From: Pigmentiphaga kullae
GTDB lineage: Bacteria; Pseudomonadota; Gammaproteobacteria; Burkholderiales; Burkholderiaceae_B
Assembly (NCBI RefSeq): GCF_004216695.1
Contig: NZ_SGXC01000002.1
Location: forward strand, 62,001-126,000
Length of the DNA: 64,000 nt
Direction: 5' to 3'
Shown here: piece by piece, positions 26,741 to 34,171 of the stretch
How the letters are laid out: every line of letters starts with the position of its first letter
How positions within the stretch are numbered: the first letter of the stretch is position 1
Notes under the pieces: generated by a model
What the model saw: the letters and a program-made list of their open reading frames with translations, nothing else
Told to the model about the DNA's origin: nothing
The model's database searches: none
Translations under genes and position numbers: made by a program

Positions 26741-27604
26741 TCAGGTGTGGACGCGGGGCGCGGCGCCGCGGTTGCGAAGGCCGATCTGCTCGAACATCGC
26801 CGCCAGCAGCGGGCCGCCGGGCCGGTTGAGCTCGTCGATGATGGAAAAGTGGTCGTGGTCCTTCATGGGCACAAAGCGCGCGGGGTAGCCCGCGGCGGCC
26901 CAGGCGCGCGCATAGCCGGCGGACTGCTCGACGAATTCGGGCAGCTCTTTTTCGCCCACCGCGCAGATCAAGGGGCAGGCGGCGCGCGGCAGGTGCAGCA
27001 GGGGGCTGTTGCGCGCCGCGCCTGGCGCGTCCAGGCGCAGCCATTCGTTCATGAACGACTCGGCCATGGGCCGCATGTCGAAGATTCCGCTGACCGTCGT
27101 GACGCCCTTGACGAGATCGGCCGGCAGGCCCTGCTCGGCCCAATCGGTGGCCGCCGCCATGCCGGCCAGGTGGCCGCCCGCGGAATTGCCGCAAAGAAAG
27201 ATGCGATCGGGGTCGCCGCCGAACGAGGCCGCCTGGCGATGGACCCACGCCACGCCCCGGCGCACGGACGCGACCATGTCGTCCACGCTGGCGGCGGGCG
27301 CCAGGGGGTATTCCATGGAGATCCAGATGGCGCCCGCCGGCCCGAAAGCCTGGGCGGGAAAGCCGCGGTCGGACTTGCTCGAACCCTTCCATGCGCCGCC
27401 GTGCAGGTAGATCACCACGGGGGCGTGGGGGGCGTCCGCCAGATAGACGTCCAGCGTTTGCGCGGTTCCTTCGCCGTAGGCGAGGTCGAGCCGGGTCGGC
27501 CGCTGCTCGCGCGTGAGCCGGCTTGCCTCGGCGTAGCGTTGCAGGTGGGCGCGGAAGTCGGGGACCGTGGCCTCGATGTCGTAGGGAGCGGGACGTTCGT
27601 TCAT
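26741..27604 (-). CDS. Alpha/beta hydrolase, arylformamidase-like
   Basis: A 287-residue serine hydrolase of the Abhydrolase_3/kynurenine-formamidase-like group. The oxyanion motif HGGAW is at residues 68-72, the nucleophile elbow GNSAGG with Ser141, and the His in KDHDHFSI near 252; an acid near 218 probably completes the triad. ATG 27604 overlaps the stop of the preceding gene. The HGGxW...SKSD pattern also occurs in the C-terminal domain of the fusion protein encoded first in this operon, so the operon carries two related hydrolases. Cleavage of an N-formyl, amide or ester bond in the pathway is inferred. Confidence 0.85.
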   Translation of the reverse strand: MNERPAPYDIEATVPDFRAHLQRYAEASRLTREQRPTRLDLAYGEGTAQTLDVYLADAPHAPVVIYLHGGAWKGSSKSDRGFPAQAFGPAGAIWISMEYPLAPAASVDDMVASVRRGVAWVHRQAASFGGDPDRIFLCGNSAGGHLAGMAAATDWAEQGLPADLVKGVTTVSGIFDMRPMAESFMNEWLRLDAPGAARNSPLLHLPRAACPLICAVGEKELPEFVEQSAGYARAWAAAGYPARFVPMKDHDHFSIIDELNRPGGPLLAAMFEQIGLRNRGAAPRVHT

Positions 27605-28593
27605 GCGGGTCTCGTGGTGATGCGGTTCGAAGAAAAATTCGCGGGGGCGAGCCAGTCGCCGGGGTCGTGCTGCCGGCCGGACAGGCCCTGCTGGAAGTGA
27701 TAGCGGGCGAAGGCCCGCAGCAGTTCGCGGTTGGCGTCCAGGCCGTAGGGCCAGTAGTCCTCGCCCATCAGGTCCACGGTGCGCTGGTATTCCGCCGCGA
27801 CCCAGGGCAGGGTGGCGGCAAGCTGGCAGACGTCCCGGATATCCTGGAGGGCCATGCGCCGGGCGGCCTCGAAGCCTTGGCAGACCGCTTCGGCCAGCCA
27901 TGGATGGCGTTCGTGCAACTGGCGCCGCAGTCCCAGCAGATGCATGATGGGAAAGAAGCCGGTGCGCCGGTAGTAGTCCTGCTCGACCCCTTGAGAATCC
28001 GGGAACAGGCGGACCACGGCGTCCCGTCCGGGGCCGAAGCTGGACGGCACCTTGGCGCCGATGACCGCGTCGATGTCCCCTCGGGCCAGCATCGCGGACA
28101 AGTCCCGGTCCGGCAGGGCGCGGATGGGAACGCCCGGGATGGCGGTGGCGGCGGCCGGACCCGGTTCGCCGGCCTCCATGGCGGCCTCCACCCACTGCAT
28201 CTCGCGGGGTTGGACGCCGTGGTCGTGGTCCAGGAAAGCCCGGATCCAGACGTTGGCCGTCGTCTTGTAGTCCGGCGTTCCGATGATCCTGCCGCGCAGG
28301 TCTGACGGAGAGCGGATGCCCTTGCCCGCATGCACGTAGATGCCGCTGTGCCGGAAGGCCCGCGAAGGGAAGACCGGCAGCGCGACATAGGCCGGGTTTC
28401 CCGCATCCAGCGACCGCAGGTAGCCGCTCAGGGACAGCTCGGTCAGGTCGAATTCGGCCGCCTTCGCGCGCGCGAAGGCGGCCTCGGGGTGCAGCGTCGT
28501 CGCCCGCAGGGCGACGCCTTCGATGGCGACCCGCCCGTCGATCAGCGGCCGCGTCCGGTCATAGGCGGCGCAGGCAAGCGTCAGCGTCAGCAT
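27601..28593 (-). CDS. 4,5-Dihydroxyphthalate decarboxylase-like protein
   Basis: A 330-residue protein with the periplasmic-binding fold of the Pht5/4,5-dihydroxyphthalate decarboxylase family. It has no signal peptide, so it is probably a cytosolic enzyme. Supporting segments are FDLTELSLSGYLRSL, GIRSPSDLRGRIIG and the late VDLMGEDYWPYGLDANR, the family's most typical stretch. Start ATG 28593 lies 19 nt after the Bug gene; its stop overlaps the hydrolase start. Family members may be decarboxylases or binding proteins, so catalytic activity is likely but not proven. Confidence 0.8.
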   Translation of the reverse strand: MLTLTLACAAYDRTRPLIDGRVAIEGVALRATTLHPEAAFARAKAAEFDLTELSLSGYLRSLDAGNPAYVALPVFPSRAFRHSGIYVHAGKGIRSPSDLRGRIIGTPDYKTTANVWIRAFLDHDHGVQPREMQWVEAAMEAGEPGPAAATAIPGVPIRALPDRDLSAMLARGDIDAVIGAKVPSSFGPGRDAVVRLFPDSQGVEQDYYRRTGFFPIMHLLGLRRQLHERHPWLAEAVCQGFEAARRMALQDIRDVCQLAATLPWVAAEYQRTVDLMGEDYWPYGLDANRELLRAFARYHFQQGLSGRQHDPGDWLAPANFSSNRITTRPA

Positions 28594-28612
28594 GGTCGGA
28601 GCGCGGCCAGGA

Positions 28613-29596
28613 TCATTTCGCGATCCCCGCGTCGGCGATCACCTTTCTCCACCGGGTCGCCTCGGCGTCGATCAGCGACGAGAACTGCGCGCGGCTGGTG
28701 TTGCCGGTCAGCATGCCCATTTCCGCATAGCGCTTGCGCACTTCCGGGTCGGCCAGCGCCTGCCGCGCGGCGGCGTTGAGCTTGTCCAGCACCGCCGGGT
28801 CCGTTCCCTTGGGCGCGGCCAGGCCTATCCAGCTGCCTGTCTGGAGGGCGCCGTAGCCCGCCTCCGCGGTGGTCGGCACGTTGGGCAGGATGTCGAGCCG
28901 CTCGTTGGCCGCGACCGCGATGGGCTGGATGGTGCCGGCCTTGAGCGGACCCGCGATGGGGCCCGCGGTGTAGAAAGCCACGTTCACGTCGTTGCGCAGC
29001 AAGGCCAGCACGACTGGGGGCGAGCCGTTGAACGGGACGTGGGTCATCGAGACGTTGGCCAGGTTGGCGAAGAATTCGGCCGCGAGGTGGGGCGGGGTGC
29101 CGATGCCGGGCGAGCCGAAGTTCACCTTGCCCGGACGTTCCTTCGCGTACGCCGCCAACTCGCGCAGGCTGCGGGCCGGGACGGCGGGATTGACGACCAC
29201 GATCGTCGGCGCGTTGCTGATCAGCGCGATGGGATCGAACGCCGTCAGCGGGTCGAATGTCATGTCGCGATAGAGATACTGGTTGGTCGCGAAATTGTTC
29301 ACCGCTCCCAGCAGCAGCGTATAGCCGTCGGGCGCGGCGCGCGCCACGTCCGCTGCGCCCAGGTTGCCGGAGGCGCCGGGCTTGTTTTCGATGACGAGCG
29401 GTTGCCCGAGCTGTTTCTCCATCAGCGGCGCGATCAGGCGGAAGCTGACGTCTCCCAGTCCGCCCGCGCCGTAGGGGTTGACGATGCGTATGGGCCGGGA
29501 AGGATAGGCATTGCTCTGCGCCCAGGCTGCGCCATGGGCGGCCAGGGGCAGCAGTACGAGGGAATATCGGGCAAGGCGATGGTGGAACGGCTTCAT
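28613..29596 (-). CDS. Bug/TctC-family periplasmic solute-binding protein
   Basis: A 327-residue Bug receptor with signal peptide (ending AAHGAAWAQ). YPSRPIRIVNPYGAGGLGDV and VIENKPGASGNLG are the two conserved ligand loops. It is the second type of solute receptor in this operon, next to a complete Liv-type ABC system, suggesting either uptake of two compounds or a sensing role. No tctAB genes are present. ATG 29596 is chosen for the signal peptide. Confidence 0.9.
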   Translation of the reverse strand: MKPFHHRLARYSLVLLPLAAHGAAWAQSNAYPSRPIRIVNPYGAGGLGDVSFRLIAPLMEKQLGQPLVIENKPGASGNLGAADVARAAPDGYTLLLGAVNNFATNQYLYRDMTFDPLTAFDPIALISNAPTIVVVNPAVPARSLRELAAYAKERPGKVNFGSPGIGTPPHLAAEFFANLANVSMTHVPFNGSPPVVLALLRNDVNVAFYTAGPIAGPLKAGTIQPIAVAANERLDILPNVPTTAEAGYGALQTGSWIGLAAPKGTDPAVLDKLNAAARQALADPEVRKRYAEMGMLTGNTSRAQFSSLIDAEATRWRKVIADAGIAK

Positions 29597-29687
29597 GGAA
29601 TCTCTCCTGGAGTGACGTTTCTCCTTACCGGTGGGGCGCGCCGCAGGCACGATGCCTGCCGGCGCGCCACGCCTTTTGCTCCGCCTG

Positions 29688-30845
29688 TCAGGGCTCGCCG
29701 TAGAAGGCGGCCGCATTGTCGTAGAGGAACTTGCGCTTCTGGTCCTTGGTGAGATCCTGGCGCTCGATGATCTCCATCGCGGCGTTGTCCCGCCCTTCGC
29801 CATGAGGGAAATCCGAGGAATAAAGAAGCTGGCCGTCGCCCAGCAGCTTGAGTTCGTGCGCCAGCATGGCGTCGCTGGATTCGGGGCCCAGGTAGATGCG
29901 TCCCGATTTCACCAGGTCGTCCACTTCGCTCTTGGGCAGCATGCTGGGGTCGGCCATCCGGCCCTTGTTGACTTCGGCGTACTGCTTCATGCGCCCGACC
30001 GAATAGAAGATCCATTCGCCGCCGAACTCCAGGAACGCGACCTTCAGGCTGGGATACTTGTCCAGCATGCCGTGGCCGGCCATGGCCATGAAGGCCAGTT
30101 GCGCGGGCATGGCCTTGCCGATCATGTTGGCATCCTGGATCGACTCGCACAGTTGCGCCAGCGGCGGAAAGCTCATGGCCATGTGCACGCACAGGGGCAG
30201 CCCGGTGCGCGAGAATTCGTTCCAGATCGGCTCGAAGCTCGGATGCGACAGCATGCGGTCGCCCACGGTCCCGAACACCACGGCGGCGGCCGCGCCCATG
30301 GCGACCATTTCCTTCATGGCCAGCCGGGCCTGCTCGGCGTCCCGCATGGGCAGCAGGCCCACCCAGCGCAGGCGCTTGGCCGCGTCCCGGCAGCGCGTGC
30401 CGATGTAGCGGTTGTAGGCCCGGAAGAGTTCGCCTTCCAGCGTGGCGTCCGCGGCGATGGTCGCGTAGATGGTGCTGGGGAACAGGACCTGGACGTCGAT
30501 GCCGAGCTTGTCCATGGCGGTGAGCCGGTCGGCGACGTCGCCCATCGTGACACAGCCGACAGGCAGGGAGAATGCGGTGAAATCGCCTGCCCGCGCGCGG
30601 TTGGCGCCGTACTCCTCCAGCACCATGCCGGGGGTGTTGGCAGCGTGCGTGCCGGGTCCGAACGGATGCGGCTCGATGCGGCCGTCCACCAGCCACCCCG
30701 TGCCCCAGTTGCCGAGTTCATGGCCGTCGCCGAACTTGACCGGCCGCGGACGCCGCAGCCAATACTGTTTGGGAAGGGTTTCCCACATTTCCGGGGTCAT
30801 TAGAACGTGGGCATCTGCGTCATAAATCTTGAATCCTTCAAGCAT
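29688..30845 (-). CDS. Metal-dependent amidohydrolase/decarboxylase (ACMSD-like, Amidohydro_2)
   Basis: A 385-residue TIM-barrel enzyme of the Amidohydro_2 family, which holds ACMSD, LigW/LigJ-type and o-pyrocatechuate decarboxylases. The metal-binding opening is YDADAHVLMTPEMW, strand 5 carries the His in LCVHMAMSF, and the last ligand is in LLYSSDFPHGEG. GHGMLDKYPSLKVAFLEFGG is a strong family marker. AAGGA precedes ATG 30845, which is preferred to an upstream in-frame start. In this operon it could decarboxylate an aromatic acid or hydrate/hydrolyse a ring-fission product; the two cannot be told apart by eye. Confidence 0.85.
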   Translation of the reverse strand: MLEGFKIYDADAHVLMTPEMWETLPKQYWLRRPRPVKFGDGHELGNWGTGWLVDGRIEPHPFGPGTHAANTPGMVLEEYGANRARAGDFTAFSLPVGCVTMGDVADRLTAMDKLGIDVQVLFPSTIYATIAADATLEGELFRAYNRYIGTRCRDAAKRLRWVGLLPMRDAEQARLAMKEMVAMGAAAAVVFGTVGDRMLSHPSFEPIWNEFSRTGLPLCVHMAMSFPPLAQLCESIQDANMIGKAMPAQLAFMAMAGHGMLDKYPSLKVAFLEFGGEWIFYSVGRMKQYAEVNKGRMADPSMLPKSEVDDLVKSGRIYLGPESSDAMLAHELKLLGDGQLLYSSDFPHGEGRDNAAMEIIERQDLTKDQKRKFLYDNAAAFYGEP

Positions 30846-30933
30846 GTTCAGTCCTTTCACGTAATGATGGGGAAAGCAGCAGGGCACTGATATCACTGGG
30901 GCGGGCAAGGTCCTCCTTCGGCAATGGCAACAG

Positions 30934-32469
30934 TCAACCCGGCAGGCCCATCAGCCGCAGCGCGGCCTGGGACAGGGCGGAGCCGGGGTCGTTCAACCGG
31001 GTCACGATTTCGTAGTGGTTCGTGGCGGGCAGCAGCATCAGCTCCACCTGCTTGTCCTGCTCCTGTGCGGCGCGGACGAAGTCGCGCGCCTGGCGCTGGA
31101 ACTCCGGGCTTTCGCGGTCGCCGACCGCGACGACCGCGGGACAGTTCAGGCGGGACAGGTGCCGGATGGGGCTGTAGCGCTCGATCTCGTCCGGCTGGAG
31201 CTTCACGTAGCCGCTGCGCGCGCTGAGCATGACCGGATGCAGGTCGTACATGCCGCTGATCAGCAGCGCGCTCTTGATCAGGTCGGCGGGCAGGTGCAGG
31301 GACTCCCAGTCCGTGGTCGCCAGGACCGCAGCCATGTGGGCGCCGGACGAGTGGCCCGACAGGTGGATGCGGTCGGGGTCGCCGCCGAAGCGGGAGGCCT
31401 TGGCGCGGATCCAGGCCAGCGCACGGCGGGTCTGGGCAATCATGTCGGGCAGGCGCACCTCGGGAATCAGCGAAAAATCCAGCACCACCAATACGCCGCC
31501 CGCGGGGACCAGCGTGCGCGCCAGGAAGGATTCGTCGTCCTTGCTGAGGTTGCGCCAGCCGCCGCCGTGCACGTGCACGTGGATGGGCGCGCCTTGTTGC
31601 TGCGCCGGAAAGATGTCCAGCGTCTCGTGGGGGCCGGGGCCATAGGGAACGTGCCGGTGATGCGGATATTCGTCGCGGGCGCCGGCGCTGGCCTGCGCGT
31701 ACCAGGCCAGCATGGCGTCCCGGTTGTCGGCCCAGGCGCGCTGGTCGTAGGCGCGATCCAGTTCTTCCTGCGTGTAGTCCAGGTAGACCCGCCGGGGCGA
31801 GGTCTGCCAATGGGACGCGAGCGTGTCCAGCCGGGTGACGTCGCCCAGCAGGAAGCGGACGTTGTTCAGCGTGGCGTCGTGCGCGGGCTGCGTGTGCGAC
31901 GCCACGCAATCCTCGGGCACCACGCAGTGAAAGCCCAGCGCGTTCGCGTGGCGCAGCGTGGCTTCGACGCAGATGTTGGTCTGGACGCCCGCGAAGACCA
32001 GGGTACGGATGCCGCGGGCGCGCAGTGCATGTTCAAGGGCGGTGCCGACGAAGCCGTCGTAGCTGTTCTTTTCCAGCACCGGTTCGCCGGGCAGGGGCTG
32101 CACGCCGTACCAGTCGTAGCCCCAGGTGTCGCGGTCGCAGCAGACGTCGGTGATGCCTTGCTCGGCCAGCTTGGTGCGCATGGACGCGGGCAGCAGGTCG
32201 GGCCGGTAGCAGGCGCGCAGCCAGAAGACGGGGAGACCATGTCCGCGCGCGGAATCGAGCAGGGACTGGAGCCGGGGCACGATGGCGCAGCACGCTGCGA
32301 TGTCCTTGCCGATGACACGTTCGACATAGCCGCCGGGGGCGCAGAAATCGTTCTGCATGTCGATCACCAGCACGGCCGTGTGGGCAGCGTCCACCCGGGC
32401 CGCCAGGGAAAGGAGGGGCTGCGCATCCGATAAATCGCGATAGGCGTCGGCTTTCAATTCCTTCTCCAT
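30934..32469 (-). CDS. Fusion of isochorismatase-like cysteine hydrolase and alpha/beta hydrolase
   Basis: A single 511-residue reading frame joins two complete hydrolases. Residues 1 to about 225 are an isochorismatase-like cysteine hydrolase with triad Asp37 (VIDMQNDF), Lys134 (LEKNSYDGF) and Cys167 (VQTNICVEA, preceded by the usual cis-peptide region). Residues about 226-511 are a formamidase-like alpha/beta hydrolase with oxyanion motif HGGGW (301-305), nucleophile Ser374 (SGHSSGAH) and His485 (ATNHYE). All catalytic residues are present in both halves. ATG 32469 is chosen because a TTGACA promoter element lies where the longer reading would start. It is the first gene of the catabolic operon and probably acts on an amide or N-formyl intermediate. 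Confidence 0.88.
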   Translation of the reverse strand: MEKELKADAYRDLSDAQPLLSLAARVDAAHTAVLVIDMQNDFCAPGGYVERVIGKDIAACCAIVPRLQSLLDSARGHGLPVFWLRACYRPDLLPASMRTKLAEQGITDVCCDRDTWGYDWYGVQPLPGEPVLEKNSYDGFVGTALEHALRARGIRTLVFAGVQTNICVEATLRHANALGFHCVVPEDCVASHTQPAHDATLNNVRFLLGDVTRLDTLASHWQTSPRRVYLDYTQEELDRAYDQRAWADNRDAMLAWYAQASAGARDEYPHHRHVPYGPGPHETLDIFPAQQQGAPIHVHVHGGGWRNLSKDDESFLARTLVPAGGVLVVLDFSLIPEVRLPDMIAQTRRALAWIRAKASRFGGDPDRIHLSGHSSGAHMAAVLATTDWESLHLPADLIKSALLISGMYDLHPVMLSARSGYVKLQPDEIERYSPIRHLSRLNCPAVVAVGDRESPEFQRQARDFVRAAQEQDKQVELMLLPATNHYEIVTRLNDPGSALSQAALRLMGLPG

Positions 32470-32532
32470 AATCGATGATCTTTTTATTTTCGATTTTTGT
32501 GTGATTTTTAGGAATAATCGATTATCTGTCAA
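32468..32532 (-). promoter_or_regulatory. Operon promoter with paired palindromic operators
   Basis: On the minus strand, a perfect -35 TTGACA (32532-32527) is followed after 17 nt by AAAAAT (32509-32504, four of six matches to TATAAT), giving a leader of about 28 nt to ATG 32469. A perfect 12-bp palindrome ATAATCGATTAT (32514-32525) fills the spacer. A near copy, ATAATCGATGAT (32468-32479), overlaps the start codon; the centres are 46 bp apart. Both sit in an AT-rich island between the operon and the divergent GntR gene, so repression by that regulator is the simplest reading. Confidence 0.6.
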
Positions 32533-32561
32533 TAGATAGTTGATTTGAGCCGCGTGTTACG

Positions 32562-33305
32562 ATGGATCAAAAGACGAGGAGCATGATGAAACTGGCATCG
32601 GTGGTGCCGGCTGGACAGCCGGCTCCGAGCACGGGACAGAATTTCGCGAGCACGATTGCGACCCGGTTGCGCAACGACATCGTGTCCGGCAGACGTCCCC
32701 CGGGCGCCAGGCTTTCCATCGAGGAACTCAAGGGGGACTTCGGCGTCAGCCTTTCCCCCCTGCGCGAGGCGCTGGCCAGGCTGGCCACCGAGGGCTTCGT
32801 GGTCAACGAAGACAAGAAAGGCTTCAAGGTCGCGCCGGTATCGCGCGAGAACCTGCTCGAGGTGGCGAAACTACAGTCCACGCTCGAGCCCATGGCGCTG
32901 CGCGAGTCCATCCGGCACGGCACCCGCGACTGGGAGGACGGCATCGTCCTGACCCACCACCGGCTCACGCGCTACGAGCGTCCGGAACAGAAGGACGGCG
33001 GGGGCGTCGACGAATGGGAAGCGCATCACCGCGAGTTCCACCTGGCGCTGCTGGCGGCCTGCCGCATGCCGCTGGCGCTGATGGTGTGCGATTCGCTGCA
33101 GCATTTCAGCGCGCGCTACCGGCGCCTGTTCCTGGCCTACAAGCCCTTCGACCGCGACGTTGCCCAGGAGCACCGTTCGCTGGTGGACGCGACGCTGGAC
33201 CGCAAGGAAGACCTGGCCGCGGAGATCCTGGCCGAGCACATCGAACGAACAGCTCGAAACATCCTGGCGGCGCTGGATGCGGGGGGTGTGGCGGCGGCGA
33301 GTTGA
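32562..33305 (+). CDS. GntR-family regulator, FCD (FadR-type) effector domain
   Basis: A 247-residue GntR/FadR-subfamily regulator. The winged helix spans residues about 28-95, with SIEELKGDFGVSLSPLREAL as the recognition region. The FCD ligand domain follows, with metal-binding candidates such as His150-Glu-Phe-His in EAHHREFHLAL and the late EHRSLVDATLD. It is divergent from the twelve-gene catabolic operon, and palindromes lie in the shared 92-nt gap, so it probably represses that operon until the substrate or an intermediate binds. ATG 32562 is given; ATG 32583/32586 just after GAGGAG is a real alternative. Confidence 0.9.
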   Translation: MDQKTRSMMKLASVVPAGQPAPSTGQNFASTIATRLRNDIVSGRRPPGARLSIEELKGDFGVSLSPLREALARLATEGFVVNEDKKGFKVAPVSRENLLEVAKLQSTLEPMALRESIRHGTRDWEDGIVLTHHRLTRYERPEQKDGGGVDEWEAHHREFHLALLAACRMPLALMVCDSLQHFSARYRRLFLAYKPFDRDVAQEHRSLVDATLDRKEDLAAEILAEHIERTARNILAALDAGGVAAAS

Positions 33306-33414
33306 AGCGTGTTTCGAGGCGCGCTAGGATAGCTACATGGCCATGCACGAGCCGATATATTCCCCAGATCCGACCCCATAAACAGAACCGGCGTGCGTGG
33401 CTGAGGAGGCCGTC

Positions 33415-33876
33415 ATGATCAAAGTCAGTGAAATCCTGCGCGTCAAGGGCGACGCGCTTTATACCGCCAGTCCCGATACCCCGGTCGGGCAGGTCGTCGA
33501 TACGATGGCCCTGCAAGACATCGGCTCGCTGGTCATCATGGAGTTCGGCGAGCTGGTGGGGATGCTCACCTTCCGCGAAATCATCCGGCACCTGCAGGCC
33601 AATGGCGGCTCCCTGGGCACCACCACGATACGGTCGATCATGGACGACGCGCCGGTCACGGTGTCGCCCAACACCGAAGTCAACGAGGTGCGGCGCCTGA
33701 TGCTCGACAAGCACGCCCGCTACATCCCCGTCATGGACGGCCGCATGCTGCTGGGGGTGATCTCGTTCTATGACGTCGCCAAGGCCGTGCTCGAGGCCCA
33801 GGGCTTCGAGAACCGCATGCTCAAGGCCTACATCCGCGACTGGCCCGGCGAGCAGCGCGAGACGGAAGCTCTGTAA
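33415..33876 (+). CDS. Tandem CBS-domain protein
   Basis: A 153-residue protein made of two CBS motifs (residues about 8-65 and 78-135), which form one Bateman module binding adenosyl nucleotides. LVIMEFGELVGMLTFREIIR and YIPVMDGRMLLGVISFYDVAK are the two typical beta-beta-alpha ends. GAGGAGG precedes ATG 33415, so this start is preferred to the in-frame GTG at 33397. No other domain is attached; a sensor subunit for a partner enzyme is possible. A long palindromic repeat begins immediately after its stop codon. Confidence 0.88.
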   Translation: MIKVSEILRVKGDALYTASPDTPVGQVVDTMALQDIGSLVIMEFGELVGMLTFREIIRHLQANGGSLGTTTIRSIMDDAPVTVSPNTEVNEVRRLMLDKHARYIPVMDGRMLLGVISFYDVAKAVLEAQGFENRMLKAYIRDWPGEQRETEAL

Positions 33877-34122
33877 CCCCCCTACGCGCTGACGCGCGCC
33901 CCCCAGGGGGCGAAACCGGCGGACTGGCGAAGCCAGATTCGCGGTTTCCTGGGTCTAGTACCAGCCTCTTGGGTTGGATCACGGTTGCTACCGCTGGCAG
34001 CCAGCGGTAGCAACGGAGCTACACCCCAAGATAACGGTACCAGACCCAGGATGCGGTGGATCCGGCTTTGCCGGTCCACCCGCATCGCCCCCTGGGGGGC
34101 GCGCGTCAGCGCGTAGGGGGGG
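33877..34122. repeat. Long nested palindromic intergenic repeat, full copy
   Basis: A 246-nt nested palindrome fills most of the gap before aroC. The outer arms, 33877-33913 and 34085-34121, are a perfect 37-bp inverted repeat (ends CCCCCCTACGCGCT and AGCGCGTAGGGGGG). Inside, 33949-33962 pairs with 34036-34049 (one mismatch in 14). At the centre is a perfect 14-bp hairpin, 33984-33997 with 34001-34014, with a 3-nt loop. The first base follows the CBS gene stop codon directly. Related units occur at 36232-36308 and 50151-50480. No open frame is supported in it. Confidence 0.9.
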
Positions 34123-34137
34123 ACACCATCCTAGGGC

Positions 34138-34143
34138 TACAAT
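34138..34143 (+). promoter_or_regulatory. Candidate -10 element of aroC
   Basis: TACAAT lies 16 nt after the palindromic repeat and 28 nt before the aroC ATG. No good -35 is visible because the repeat's G-run occupies that place, so the call is tentative. Confidence 0.3.
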
Positions 34144-34171
34144 GGCTCATCCCTACCGGAGCCCAGATTCC

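Noticed and set aside
33877-34122. CRISPR array or insertion sequence
   Set aside because: No regularly spaced direct repeats, spacers, transposase or target duplication; the structure is one nested palindrome.
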